A stretch of DNA of 64,000 nt. Origin: Pelotomaculum sp. PtaU1.Bin035 (GTDB lineage Bacteria; Bacillota; Desulfotomaculia; Desulfotomaculales; Pelotomaculaceae). This document shows, piece after piece, positions 44,745 to 55,681 of this stretch. The stretch is taken from contig MVRN01000050.1 in assembly GCA_002067965.1 (NCBI GenBank), positions 1 through 64,000 on the forward strand, read 5' to 3'. Position 1 is the first letter of the stretch. Each line of letters starts with the position of its first letter. The notes beneath the pieces were generated by a model. That model was not told where the DNA came from, searched no databases, and saw only the letters and a list, made by a program, of their open reading frames with translations. The translations under genes were made by a program, and so were the position numbers.

Positions 44745-45116
44745 CTAGCTCGGTGAATGCCGAAAAGGAGTCAATTTCTTCAAAGCACCTTCATATGGAA
44801 TCAGTCGCTTTAGAGCATCTTCTATAAAATCGGGGATTACATGTGGCTGGATTCCCCGGGACAGCAGAGCGTCTATCGCCCCCGGACCGATCTGGCTCAC
44901 CAGCACTACCCGGCAATCGGAAATCAGGTCAACTGTTCTGGCCAGCAAGTCGCTATTGTGCGCACCACCATCGCACGGTGGGGTATTATCCCGCAGAACG
45001 AGAAAGAAAAACCCACCGTCATCTTTAATTTCAAAGATCAGAAATTGGCTGGCCCGTCCGAAATGCTGGTTTACAAACTTGCCGTCGCTACTGGCAACAG
45101 CCACTTTATACGACAC
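44745..45116 (-). CDS. NifX/NifB-C-like iron-molybdenum cofactor-binding protein
   Basis: 123 aa, dinitrogenase Fe-Mo-cofactor family (NifX/NifY/VnfX/NifB C-terminal domain). Motifs: VAVASSDGKFVNQHFGRA with the conserved His, PPCDGG, DLISDCRVVLVSQIGPGA and ALLSRGIQPHVIPD. Such proteins hold NifB-co or related Fe-S clusters. GTG start behind GGGGGAGG, 20 nt after nifB. It supplies in trans the domain that NifB lacks here. Confidence 0.85.
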   Translation of the reverse strand: MSYKVAVASSDGKFVNQHFGRASQFLIFEIKDDGGFFFLVLRDNTPPCDGGAHNSDLLARTVDLISDCRVVLVSQIGPGAIDALLSRGIQPHVIPDFIEDALKRLIPYEGALKKLTPFRHSPS

Positions 45117-45136
45117 AGGCCTCCCCCTTCCAAATT

Positions 45137-46027
45137 TCAGCCATGGGAAAATGTTGACAGCGGTTCCTCGTACAGTTCATCAGCCAAATCCACCCCGGTT
45201 CCAGGAACGCCGCAGGCATCCGCCCGGCACTGCCTGCAGTGCCTGAATACGGGCAAATGTTTTTCGGCAGCAGCCCGGGCAGCATTCAATTCATCACAAT
45301 CAGGCGGAGGGTATTTCTCCATGTCATGTTGGGGAATCAGCGGAATGATATTTATCAGTGAAGCCCCTGCCCCCGCCGTTGCCCTGGCCACTTCTTCCAC
45401 ATGATGGTCATTGACGCCGGGAATGAGCACAGTATTTATTTTTACCACCGCCCCGAGTTCGACAACTTTCTCTATGCCCGCAAGCTGAGCCATTACCAGC
45501 CAGCGGGCGGCATGTTCACCTGTAATATACTGTCCATTGTAATTGATGTAAGCGCAGATGTTTTTCAACACCGCCGGATATACGGCATTAACGGTTACCG
45601 TTACTGTCCTTACCCCGGCAGCAACAATCCGACCCGCTTTTTCTTTTAGTAACAATCCGTTTGTGCTGAGGCAGTTGATCAGATGGGGAAACCTCTTATG
45701 AATCAATTCGAAAGTTTCCAGCGCGTGATCGGTAGCCAAGGTGTCGCCGGGGCCCGCGACACCGACTACTGTTATCTGAGGACATAACTCAAGAGCCCGC
45801 TTGACAACACCTACAGAATCTTTAGGCTTGAGGAGAAAGCTACTTACTCCTGGCCGTTTTTCCCATTTATTGAAACCCCGTTTGCAAAACCGGCATTGGA
45901 TGTTGCAAGCCGGACTCACTGGCAGGTGGATGCGTCCGAAGTTATTATGCGCCTCGCCGTTAAAACATGGGTGCTTTTTAACCAGATGGCTGAATTTCTC
46001 ACCAAGTTTGGATTGTAGGCAATTCAT
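45137..46027 (-). CDS. nifB: radical SAM protein NifB
   Basis: 296 aa. HPCFNGEAHNNFGRIHLPVS followed by CNIQCRFC is the NifB N-terminal signature with the radical-SAM CxxxCxxC. VGVAGPGDTLA, LSTNGLLL and the C-terminal CRQCRADACGVPG (cluster ligands) also fit. NifB makes the Fe8S9C NifB-cofactor used by all nitrogenases. ATG 46027 follows GGGAAG; reading from 46147 would add 40 unrelated residues. It lacks a C-terminal NifX domain, which is encoded by the next gene. Confidence 0.9.
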   Translation of the reverse strand: MNCLQSKLGEKFSHLVKKHPCFNGEAHNNFGRIHLPVSPACNIQCRFCKRGFNKWEKRPGVSSFLLKPKDSVGVVKRALELCPQITVVGVAGPGDTLATDHALETFELIHKRFPHLINCLSTNGLLLKEKAGRIVAAGVRTVTVTVNAVYPAVLKNICAYINYNGQYITGEHAARWLVMAQLAGIEKVVELGAVVKINTVLIPGVNDHHVEEVARATAGAGASLINIIPLIPQHDMEKYPPPDCDELNAARAAAEKHLPVFRHCRQCRADACGVPGTGVDLADELYEEPLSTFSHG

Positions 46028-46123
46028 ATTTTCACTTCCCAAGGACTGATTTGTTATAGAAAAAACATTACATGTACAATAAGTTGTTTTTATCTTTTGG
46101 GGAACCGTTCCGTACAGATCAAA

Positions 46124-46157
46124 AGGCCAGGTAAGTACAAGTACCATAACCTGGCCT
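46124..46157 (-). terminator. hairpin upstream of nifB
   Basis: AGGCCAGGT (46124-46132) pairs with ACCTGGCCT (46149-46157), enclosing a GTAC palindrome, and TTTTG follows on the minus strand. It probably ends the yezD transcript. A TTGTAC/TATAAC promoter candidate lies between it and nifB. The stem resembles the phoU terminator stem at 35903. Confidence 0.65.
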
Positions 46158-46212
46158 CCAGTTTGTCCAGTTAGCCTACTTATATTATTAGTTAATTAAT
46201 ATAATAATTTAT

Positions 46213-46395
46213 TTAACAAAAACGTATTTTTTCGTTTCTTTCCATTTGCACCAATCTCTCATCCTGTACAATCAAGGTTACACTTCCATACCGCAGATTT
46301 CTTAATAACAAGAGCAGTTCTTTTAGCCAAGGTAATTGATCCGGGGATTCTAGATTTTTAATTTCACCTTCCACTATTAATTTTATTGCCTCCAT
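46213..46395 (-). CDS. YezD family (DUF2292) small protein
   Basis: 60 aa. The C-terminal half LRYGSVTLIVQDERLVQMER, then NEKIRF, is the DUF2292/YezD signature. Such genes usually accompany sulfur-assimilation genes in Firmicutes. It sits downstream of cysK, pdxS and metY. Molecular role unknown. Confidence 0.8.
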   Translation of the reverse strand: MEAIKLIVEGEIKNLESPDQLPWLKELLLLLRNLRYGSVTLIVQDERLVQMERNEKIRFC

Positions 46396-46516
46396 AAACC
46401 GAGTCCCCCTCTTACCCTATTTTATTGACACCACTTATATCAATTGATAAAACACATATCACCAATTGACTAACTAATATTTATCCGCAAACCTTGCTAC
46501 TTTTTTATAAGTTTTT

Positions 46517-47806
<1,290 letters not shown>

Positions 47807-47893
47807 TCATTCCTCCTTATAAAACAAAATCATTATTACATTTGTACAAGTAAAGTGAGCGCCGGCAAGTATTTTTCTTGCCGGTGTTCTTGT

Positions 47894-48778
47894 TTACCAG
47901 CCTCGTTCCTGCATCCGTGCCAACGCCGGGATAGACGCAATCTCCAGGCCCGGCATCGCCTCGCCAAGGTCACGGGAAACATCAGCCAGGATCTGTGGAT
48001 CATTGTAATGGGTGGTGGCGATAACAATGGCCTTCGCCCTGGCCGGCGCATTAGCCGATTTGAAGATGCCGGAACCCACAAAAACTCCATCCGCTCCTAA
48101 TTGCATCATCAGCGCCGCGTCAGCAGGGGTCGCCACTCCACCGGCGGCGAAATTAACAACGGGCAATCGCCCGCTCCGGGCGACCTCAGTCACTAATTCA
48201 TAGGGCGCTCCCATTTCCTTGGCTGCCGCCATCAGTTCTTCCCCCGGAAGCAACTGTAACCGCCGGATTTCCCCCAAGATGGCGCGTATATGAGTAACCG
48301 CTTCAACGACGTTGCCCGTGCCTGCTTCTCCTTTAGTCCTGATCATCGCCGCGCCTTCACCGATCCGGCGCAGGGCCTCACCAAGGTTGCGTGCCCCGCA
48401 GACAAAAGGAACCTTAAACTGGTGCTTATCAATATGATGCAGGTTATCCGCCGGTGTCAGGACCTCGCTTTCATCGACATAGTCAACCCCAAGGGCTTCA
48501 AGTATCTGTGCCTCAACAAAATGTCCGATGCGGGCCTTGGCCATTACCGGAATGGTTACAGCCTCCATGATGCGTAAAATCACGGAAGGGTCGGCCATCC
48601 GGGCCACACCACCGGTAGCCCGGATATCCGCGGGAACCCTCTCTAACGCCATGACAGCGCATGCCCCGGCCTCTTCAGCGATCCTTGCCTGCTCTGGCGT
48701 GGTAACATCCATGATTACTCCGCCTTTCATCATTTCGGCGAATCCCTTTTTTACAGTCATTGTCGCGTGTTGGGTCAC
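47894..48778 (-). CDS. pdxS: pyridoxal 5'-phosphate synthase subunit PdxS
   Basis: 294 aa, the highly conserved synthase barrel: [20 protein letters not shown], the Schiff-base Lys in [33 protein letters not shown]-type loop and [10 protein letters not shown]. It makes PLP from ribose-5-P, glyceraldehyde-3-P and ammonia from PdxT. No pdxT is adjacent. Placed between two PLP-dependent sulfur enzymes, it looks like cofactor supply for them. GTG start after GGGAGG. Confidence 0.97.
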   Translation of the reverse strand: MTQHATMTVKKGFAEMMKGGVIMDVTTPEQARIAEEAGACAVMALERVPADIRATGGVARMADPSVILRIMEAVTIPVMAKARIGHFVEAQILEALGVDYVDESEVLTPADNLHHIDKHQFKVPFVCGARNLGEALRRIGEGAAMIRTKGEAGTGNVVEAVTHIRAILGEIRRLQLLPGEELMAAAKEMGAPYELVTEVARSGRLPVVNFAAGGVATPADAALMMQLGADGVFVGSGIFKSANAPARAKAIVIATTHYNDPQILADVSRDLGEAMPGLEIASIPALARMQERGW

Positions 48779-48809
48779 ATCAATTCCTCCCGCGTTAGAT
48801 ATATCACTC

Positions 48810-49736
48810 CTATTCCTGAAACAGCGCTGTGCTTAAATATCTTTCACCGGTATCCGGTAATACCGCCACAATTAATTTACCTTTGTTTTCCGGCCTCTTG
48901 GCAATCTGCAGGGCGGCAAAAGCGGCAGCGCCGGATGAAATTCCAACTAATACGCCTTCTTCCCGGGCCAGCCTCCGCCCTGTTTCAAAAGCCTCTTCAC
49001 TCTTAACTTTGAAAATTTCATCAACTACTCCGAGATCCAACACGTCAGGCACAAATCCGGCGCCAATACCCTGAATCTTGTGCGGTCCGGGTGTGCCTCC
49101 CGACAATACCGGCGAGTCAAAGGGCTCCACCGCGATTACTTTAAATTCCGGCTTGCGTTTTTTGATCACTTCGCCAACGCCGGTAATCGTCCCGCCGGTA
49201 CCAACCCCGCCGACCAGAATATCTACTTTGCCGCCAGTATCTTCCCAGATTTCCTCCGCCGTAGTGGCCCGGTGAATCTCCGGGTTGGCCGGGTTTTTAA
49301 ATTGTTGGGGAATAAAGGAATTCGGCACCTGGGCCGCGAGTTCTTCCGCTTTCCGGATAGCCCCTTTCATTCCCTCCGCGCCGGGAGTCAATACAAGTTC
49401 CGCGCCGTAAGCGCTTAGCAGGTTGCGGCGCTCAACACTCATGGTATCAGGCATGGTCAGGATCAGCTTATACCCTCTGACCGCAGTGACAAAAGCCAGG
49501 GCAATGCCGGTGTTGCCGCTGGTAGGTTCGATAATAACGGTGTCTTTGGTTATTAACCCTTTTTCTTCAGCGTCTTTGATCATGCTCAAGCCAATGCGGT
49601 CTTTCACACTGCCGCCGGGATTAAATGACTCCAACTTGACAACTACTTCAGCCTCCAATCCGGCATTGACCCTATTCAGTTTTAGCAAAGGCGTTTTCCC
49701 GATTAAATCAGTCAGGTTGTTTGCAATCTTAGCCAT
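48810..49736 (-). CDS. cysK: cysteine synthase (O-acetylserine sulfhydrylase)
   Basis: 308 aa, fold type II PLP enzyme. The PLP Lys lies in [20 protein letters not shown] and [11 protein letters not shown] bind the cofactor, and [13 protein letters not shown] closes the C-terminus. It converts O-acetylserine and sulfide to cysteine. First gene of the cysK-pdxS-metY-yezD run. ATG behind TAGGAGG. Confidence 0.96.
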   Translation of the reverse strand: MAKIANNLTDLIGKTPLLKLNRVNAGLEAEVVVKLESFNPGGSVKDRIGLSMIKDAEEKGLITKDTVIIEPTSGNTGIALAFVTAVRGYKLILTMPDTMSVERRNLLSAYGAELVLTPGAEGMKGAIRKAEELAAQVPNSFIPQQFKNPANPEIHRATTAEEIWEDTGGKVDILVGGVGTGGTITGVGEVIKKRKPEFKVIAVEPFDSPVLSGGTPGPHKIQGIGAGFVPDVLDLGVVDEIFKVKSEEAFETGRRLAREEGVLVGISSGAAAFAALQIAKRPENKGKLIVAVLPDTGERYLSTALFQE

Positions 49737-49825
49737 TATTACTTACCTCCTAGGTTTTCAATGTTTAGTTCCTTATTAATAACGTACGCGCCAATAAAAC
49801 GCATTGCCTTGTAACGGCCAGTCAT

Positions 49826-49852
49826 TTAGTCCCTGCGATGCCGGATATACAT
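49826..49852 (-). CDS. possible leader peptide of cysK
   Basis: An eight-codon frame MYIRHRRD with TAA stop lies about 90 nt upstream of cysK, preceded by AAGGA at 7 nt. It contains three Arg and no Cys codon. Such a tiny frame could be chance, but the ribosome-binding site and position suit a translated leader. The rest of 49853-50082 is A/T-rich with only a short palindrome near 50030. Confidence 0.3.
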   Translation of the reverse strand: MYIRHRRD

Positions 49853-50082
49853 GTATCTTTCCTTCTCACCTCCCAAACAAAATTGAATTGAAAGGTTAGT
49901 AATTATGTTTAGTTTATTTAATATTAATTCAATATGTTTATTAGATATTATAATCCATCAACTATTTTGTCAACTAGAAATTTAAAATAAATCTAAAATC
50001 TAAAAAATTATTTTCCATTAAAAAACATCCCCGCAACTAAATGGCAAGGGATGTTTTTGGGACAATATGATTTAACGGCGCT

Positions 50083-51144
50083 CTACTTTTCCGAGATTGA
50101 GGAAACTTTAATAACTTCTCCGTCCAATACTCCGTTGACCACAATAATTATATTACTGGATTTGGCTGTCTGATTAAGTATTTCCTTTGCTTGATTATGG
50201 CCGTCAGCGTCAAATTGATAAAATTCATACGTTCCGTCGGACCGCTTAACCGCCACACCATACCCGCTTGCTTCGCACGCAGCCATTTGCAGGCACATTT
50301 TTGTTTCAGCTGCGGGGTCGGCTTCAAGCGAGAAACAATGTTTGTCAATCAGCACTCCTTCAAAAACTTGTCCTTTATCTTCCATAGCACCGTCAACTTT
50401 TTGGGTACTTTCAGCCTGCTTTACATCGGCCCCAGCGCTGCCAACACATTTATCACTCTCACTGCTTTTGCATCCCGGCATCATATTGCTAGAATTTTTA
50501 TTATTTCCCGGTTCAACAACGGCAACAGGAGCCGGTTTGTCTGTTAATGCTCTATACAGAACCACTACTGCTTCCGCTCGCGTAATATTAACTGAAGGCC
50601 GGATCGTACCGTTATCATACCCATGAAAGTACTTTTTCATAATGACAGCATCCAGGATTGCTTTGTCTTGCTCAGATAAACCGGCAGCATCCTTAAACTG
50701 ATTGGCGGCGGGCACACCGGCGGAAGTATCCAGCCTTAATAAAACAGCTATCGCCTTCGCTGCTTCCAGCCTGCTTACCGGGTCATCCGGCCTGAATTCT
50801 CCTTTTCCATTACCTTTCAAATAACCTGCCGCCTTTGCCTTTGCCACATCCTCCGCCAGGGATGAATCAGCCGGCACATCTGAGCATTTTATTTCGGATT
50901 TTTCCGTCAGACCGAAAGCCCTGTTCGCTATATAGATAAATTCAGCCCTTGTGATACTGTCATCCGGCCTGCACAGCCCGTCATCATTGAGCGGCACAAA
51001 ACCGTTGTCAATAAAATCACTTATCTGTTGTTCCGCCCAATGGCCGCTGAGATTTACCGCTTGCGCAAAAACCGGTAAAGCGGTGAATATGAGCATAATT
51101 GCTACAAAAAACATAATTTTCCGGATATTTTGTTTTATTTTCAA
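50083..51144 (-). CDS. SLH protein with C-terminal Cys-rich domain
   Basis: 353 aa. TTG 51144 follows GGGAGG by 8 nt and begins a signal peptide ending near VFAQA. Three SLH motifs (LCRPDDSITRAEFIYIA; EFRPDDPVSRLEAAKAI; TIRPSVNITRAEAVVVL) cover residues ~25-195. After a Ser/Asn linker the C-terminal ~95 residues carry GVLIDKHCF, MCLQMAACEASGYGVAV and a final VVNGVLDGEVIKVSSI. This domain is a divergent copy of the Cys/His/Met domain repeated in the proteins at 57378 and 59566. It is anchored to the wall through SLH. Confidence 0.85.
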   Translation of the reverse strand: MKIKQNIRKIMFFVAIMLIFTALPVFAQAVNLSGHWAEQQISDFIDNGFVPLNDDGLCRPDDSITRAEFIYIANRAFGLTEKSEIKCSDVPADSSLAEDVAKAKAAGYLKGNGKGEFRPDDPVSRLEAAKAIAVLLRLDTSAGVPAANQFKDAAGLSEQDKAILDAVIMKKYFHGYDNGTIRPSVNITRAEAVVVLYRALTDKPAPVAVVEPGNNKNSSNMMPGCKSSESDKCVGSAGADVKQAESTQKVDGAMEDKGQVFEGVLIDKHCFSLEADPAAETKMCLQMAACEASGYGVAVKRSDGTYEFYQFDADGHNQAKEILNQTAKSSNIIIVVNGVLDGEVIKVSSISEK

Positions 51145-51439
51145 AACACTGTCCTCCCAATAATGAATGTTCCCCAATTACTTGCCCAAGTTAAATATTT
51201 ACCTCCGAATATATATTGGCCCATTAATAGCGTACCATCACCGGATGTCCATTTCCTACACCCCCTATCTCAATATTTGTATCTCTATCTCTTAATTTCT
51301 TCTTTTTTCAGCCTTTTTCATTTTGCCCAAGTTATTAATTAGATTAATATTTGTAACATTCATAAACATATTAGTAGTTATTTACCATACAGGCTTAGGC
51401 TTACTTAGAGATTTGAACTTTATTAACAATATTTACCTC

Positions 51440-52930
51440 TGTAAGCGTTGGCCTGCTCTCTGATCCTGAAGCAACCCTATCATGGCTCTCTGGGTATCTC
51501 GTGCAATCACAAGTCCCTACATTCCCTAGTCCTGCCTCTCAGGGCCAGCAGACGTAATATACTCGTATGCGGGGTCAGAATACCTCTGCCCTGGCGGGGG
51601 TGATCGTTATCGCTGTACAGATGGCCTTGTCTTTTTAAGATTTAAGCGGCAGCTATAGCTTTGTAGGCGGCTCGTTCAGGTTGATACCGGGTCTTTTTTT
51701 TTGACAGCACAAACATGATTCGCAATACTTTAACACTGATTGCTACAAGCGCTTGTTTCTTTTGAAGGGGCCGGTTCGAACGCCCGGTAAGTTGGTCATA
51801 GATGTATCTTAATTCTTTGTTATGAACGACAGCCATTAGCGCCAGTTGATATGCCAAGCTCCTTAGCGAGGCCCGGCCTCTCTTTGTGATTGTTCTTTTA
51901 CCTCGGTGCTTTCCGGAATCGTTTTCCCGGATATTCAGGCCGGCTAATTTTTGAATCTCACGCCAGTTATTGTAGTTTGTAGGGTCGCCGATTTCGGCCA
52001 GAAATAATGCTCCTGTGATTTCTCCCACACCGGGAATGCTTTGGATATACTCCGCTAGGCCGGTTTCACGGAAGGCTTCTTTAAGCCTTGTTTCTATTAG
52101 TTCTTGTTCTTTAAGATACTGTTCATATTCAGATATCAGGATGGCCATCCGCTGGGCGGCAGCATCACTGCCTTGACGGACACCGATGGACTCAGCGGCC
52201 AGTGTCATTAATTTTCGGGCTCGCTTTAATCCCTGGTGTCTGTTAGAAACTTGTTTTAAGCCGTTGGTCAGCGCTTCTTCCGACATGGACAGGATTTGCC
52301 GCGGAAAGGGTGCTGTAGCTAATAACCACCTGGTCGATTTAGCTGACATTGTTCTAAACAGTGTGGGCAACTCGGGAAAAAACTGGTCAATACTCGCCTT
52401 AATCTGGCATTTGACAGCTTTTATTTTTTCGATAACCATACTCCTGGTTTTGCCGTATTCTTCAAGATCGGCGTAAACGCCGGTCTTTCGGAGCGGCATT
52501 AGAAAATTGTTATCTCGAATCAGTTTACTAATGGTATAGGCGTCTTTACGGTCGTTTTTACTGGGACTGTTGTCGGCAAACTCTTTGCTTTTTTTGACAT
52601 GCATGGGATTTACCAGAACAAAATTGTATCCCCGGTCGACCAGATATTCGGCCAATGCCTTCCCATAGTGGCCGGTGGGTTCCATTCCAAATATCACGGC
52701 CTTAAGGCCCTGTTCTTTTAAGCACGCAGTGGCTCTAAGGACTAGATTTTCGAAGCCTTCTCTGGTATTCTGAAAAGAGTATGGTTTGCCCAATTTTTTG
52801 CCAAAGGGGTCTATGAACTGAGCCCAATGTAATGATTTGGCAATATCGATTCCCACCACAAGGTGTTCGGGGCCGACCACAAGTCTTTTCATATTGTTTT
52901 TTACCTCCTGGTATTTGGATTAGGTTGGCA
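51440..52930 (-). mobile_element. IS110-family insertion sequence
   Basis: A full-length IS110-type transposase is followed downstream by about 200 bases of GC-rich, structure-prone non-coding DNA (51440-51641) that differs from its A/T-rich flank and could encode a bridge RNA. IS110 elements lack terminal inverted repeats, so the ends are approximate. It splits the SLH gene from the ABC operon. Confidence 0.55.
51642..52892 (-). CDS. IS110-family DEDD transposase
   Basis: 416 aa. The N-terminal RuvC-like domain has VVGIDIAKSLHWAQF (first Asp), FGMEPTGHYG (Glu) and SKNDRKDAYTI (DxxD). The C-terminal Tnp20 domain has IPGVGEITGALFLAEIGD and KLAGLNIRENDSGKHRGKR, with the Ser nucleophile region GRASLRSLAYQLAL. 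It appears intact. ATG behind GGAGG. Confidence 0.95.
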   Translation of the reverse strand: MKRLVVGPEHLVVGIDIAKSLHWAQFIDPFGKKLGKPYSFQNTREGFENLVLRATACLKEQGLKAVIFGMEPTGHYGKALAEYLVDRGYNFVLVNPMHVKKSKEFADNSPSKNDRKDAYTISKLIRDNNFLMPLRKTGVYADLEEYGKTRSMVIEKIKAVKCQIKASIDQFFPELPTLFRTMSAKSTRWLLATAPFPRQILSMSEEALTNGLKQVSNRHQGLKRARKLMTLAAESIGVRQGSDAAAQRMAILISEYEQYLKEQELIETRLKEAFRETGLAEYIQSIPGVGEITGALFLAEIGDPTNYNNWREIQKLAGLNIRENDSGKHRGKRTITKRGRASLRSLAYQLALMAVVHNKELRYIYDQLTGRSNRPLQKKQALVAISVKVLRIMFVLSKKKTRYQPERAAYKAIAAA

Positions 52931-53273
52931 CCTTCTTTATACCAGGATTTTTTTATTCACTCAACCTCCCTCACAAGCATTACGGGAATGCTCAAATTTT
53001 AACTGGATTAAAAAAAATATATAGAATTATAATAAAAGGAGATGCGTTATAAAACAATGACTCAAAAGGGCCATTATTCAGCACCGCTACCCGCAATCTT
53101 CCCAAACTAATACGGCATATATTAAACAAAAACATTAAGCAATGCTAAATAGTAATTGTTAAAAAAACTGGGAGCATTCTTTCAGCAACAATTCCCCAGG
53201 CATCCAGTTAACCGGTCAGCTTAACATTTTATATCGTGCAGAAAATGATTCAAACCTAATAACTTTGAAATAA
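52931..53273. other. intergenic region right of the IS110 element
   Basis: A/T-rich with no convincing gene or RNA. It probably includes the right end of the IS110 element and the 3' flank of the DUF4340 gene. Confidence 0.4.
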
Positions 53274-54236
53274 TTAAAACTCCCGCAACGGTTTATCGAG
53301 ATAGTCAAAACCAGCCTCGCTTAAGGAGAAAATGTCGTTGACTCCCTCCACCATAGCGTAAAACTCATTGCCAACTTCCTTTTCATCACCGATCAACAAC
53401 TTTTTCCTACCGGTGGAATTCTCAAATTCCAGGCTGTAGGCAGGCTTTTTCAGACCAAAGCGGTCAAGATCCGGAGGGTTTTCGGCAATAAATTCTTTTG
53501 CCAGAACTTTAGATATTGAATTCAGTACGGGACTAATCATGTCGTTATCTATGTTGCCTTTTACCGGAGAAGTCATGGACCAAACACCGTCGGCCGCGTT
53601 TTTCCGGGCGGAAAAAACGGTTGTCCCGCCTTTTTCCATGGTTACGCTAAAAATGTCATCGGCCAGCATCCGCGGCCGCAGTTCACGGTTAAAGGACAAC
53701 ACGTTTTTATCCTTAACGCTTGTTTTAGTCAACAGAATTGAATTTGCCTTATCCCTGTCAATTATATAAATCTTGCCGCCGTTATTAACTTTTACATAAT
53801 ATCCGTCTTTAGCAGACGCTAAATTCCCCACCTTCAGGGTATTAAAATTACCGTCCACCGTTTTTACGGATATGACAGAAGGATGATCCAATCCGTATTC
53901 CGACAAATCATTTGACTTTTCATCAATTGTTTTGACAGACGCAAGGTAGAAAATGCTTAACGGCAGGCCATCCGCAACTGACTGATCATATTTAATACCG
54001 GAAGGTTCAGCGAGCGCCCAACCATCTTCTTTTTTTACAAACACCAGCTTATTGTTTTTATTGTCAATATCAATTTCATTAACCTTGTCCAAATCTATAT
54101 TTAATAAATTTATTGTCCCGTCATTGTTTTGATACGGATGATTTCCCGCCCTGTTTTTACCGGCGGGTAAAAGATATATTACCAAAAGCAGCACCGCGAC
54201 TGCCGCTAATATGATCGCATTACGGTACAGTTTCAT
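53274..54236 (-). CDS. DUF4340 domain-containing protein
   Basis: 320 aa. One N-terminal TM (AIILAAVAVLLLVIYLLPA) anchors a large extracytoplasmic beta domain of the DUF4340 type: NKLVFVKKEDGWALAEP, YGLDHPSVISVKTVDG and LKVGNLASAKDGYYVKVN. DUF4340 proteins are habitual partners of GldG-like ABC subunits. It overlaps the GldG-like gene by 4 nt (ATGA) and ends the operon. Confidence 0.85.
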   Translation of the reverse strand: MKLYRNAIILAAVAVLLLVIYLLPAGKNRAGNHPYQNNDGTINLLNIDLDKVNEIDIDNKNNKLVFVKKEDGWALAEPSGIKYDQSVADGLPLSIFYLASVKTIDEKSNDLSEYGLDHPSVISVKTVDGNFNTLKVGNLASAKDGYYVKVNNGGKIYIIDRDKANSILLTKTSVKDKNVLSFNRELRPRMLADDIFSVTMEKGGTTVFSARKNAADGVWSMTSPVKGNIDNDMISPVLNSISKVLAKEFIAENPPDLDRFGLKKPAYSLEFENSTGRKKLLIGDEKEVGNEFYAMVEGVNDIFSLSEAGFDYLDKPLREF

Positions 54237-55681
54237 AAATACCTCCTCCTCATCCAGACAGACAGGCCGCAGCCCAATATGGACAAAGGTAACGCCAGTA
54301 TTACCAGAAATCCTACAACATTCGCAGTCGACCGGTCTAACCTCAGTCTTCCGCTATGATAAGGTTTCGGACCGATAATCACGTCGCCGCTCCTGTCCTG
54401 CATCCAGTTAATCGCACTGGTAAAAAAATACATCCCATTGCTGAAATAAGGCATGTATTTTCGCTTAATATCTTCGGATAAGAAGAAAGCGCTGCCGGCA
54501 ACAAGTATTTTTGAAGAACCGGCCTCCCCCTGTTTCTCAACAGCCACCGCTAAATTAAGCGGCCCTTTTTTGTCATTGCCCCTGGTTTTGTCTATCTGCT
54601 CGCCGACAGAGCTATCACCGGTCGTTAGCAAAGGGCTGACAATAACCTGTTTCTTGTCATTTTTTAAAACACCTATGCTCCTGGCATTAACCATGAGCAT
54701 TCCTGAAAATTCCAACGGAATTATATTACTGCCGCCGGCATCAAGAAGAAGCGCGAAAGGGTCATCGGGCGTATGCCTCGCCTCATCATTTTCTTTTATC
54801 CTGTCATAGTCCAAGGTCAGGTTGTATCCGTACAATATTTTTTCAAATTGTTCAAACGCCGCGCCGGAATTAACATAGTCAAAAAGGAACGCCGCTTTCC
54901 CGCCATTATCCAAATATTTTTCTACTCTTTCCTTCTCGCCAGCCGACAAATCTTTTCTTGGCGACAAAAACACCAAAACACCGGCATCATCAGGGACTGA
55001 CCGCGCCGTCATAAGGTTGACTGATTTAACTAAATAATTGTTTTTCTCAAGAGTTTCCTTTACAGGAACATAACCGCTTTGCAAATCGCCCTCACCATGC
55101 CCCTCAGCGAAATATATTACCGGTGTTTTTCCGGAGGCAACATACTTGATCGCCCCTGTAAACGCCTGTTCAGCCAAAGACCCGGTAATATATTGAGAAA
55201 AAGAATTTTGATCCAGCTTCATCTGAAACAATTCTTCGTAAGACAATTTTTGATTTTTACCCCCACAGGTCACAACAAAGTCATTTTTCTTTAGTTCCAT
55301 CAAGCCGTCAGGATCAAGCTGTTTGATTATTTTCGTATCTTTGTCCGGATCTACGTATTTAGCGGTTATGTTTGATTTCGAATAGCTTTCATACTTATCC
55401 AGTAAATCTCTCACCCCCTGATAGTCGCTGTTGATCTTTCCGTCATCAAAAAGCCCGTAAATTACGACGTGCTGATCCAAATTACCGATAATATCCTTTG
55501 TGATGTCACCAATTGAATAAAGCTTATCGGCGGTTAAATCGAATTTTACCGGATATCGCTCCGCCAAAAGATTCACAAGTAAGGCTATCGCGATTACTGC
55601 TGCGACAAGTAATATTGAATTAGATCCGTAACGCAGGCTCCTGCTTTCTAAAATACCTTTTATTTTACCCACAATATTCAC
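54233..55681 (-). CDS. GldG-family ABC-associated protein
   Basis: 482 aa. TM helix near residue 25 (ILLVAAVIAIALLVNLL), a long extracytoplasmic region with LTADKLYSIGDITKDII and VLVFLSPRKDLSAGEKERVE (the GldG domain resembles a solute-hydrolase-like fold), and a C-terminal TM (VVGFLVILALPLSILGCGL) followed by a short basic tail. It probably forms a complex with the permease and ATPase. The substrate of GldAFG-type systems outside gliding bacteria is unknown. Confidence 0.85.
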   Translation of the reverse strand: MNIVGKIKGILESRSLRYGSNSILLVAAVIAIALLVNLLAERYPVKFDLTADKLYSIGDITKDIIGNLDQHVVIYGLFDDGKINSDYQGVRDLLDKYESYSKSNITAKYVDPDKDTKIIKQLDPDGLMELKKNDFVVTCGGKNQKLSYEELFQMKLDQNSFSQYITGSLAEQAFTGAIKYVASGKTPVIYFAEGHGEGDLQSGYVPVKETLEKNNYLVKSVNLMTARSVPDDAGVLVFLSPRKDLSAGEKERVEKYLDNGGKAAFLFDYVNSGAAFEQFEKILYGYNLTLDYDRIKENDEARHTPDDPFALLLDAGGSNIIPLEFSGMLMVNARSIGVLKNDKKQVIVSPLLTTGDSSVGEQIDKTRGNDKKGPLNLAVAVEKQGEAGSSKILVAGSAFFLSEDIKRKYMPYFSNGMYFFTSAINWMQDRSGDVIIGPKPYHSGRLRLDRSTANVVGFLVILALPLSILGCGLSVWMRRRYL

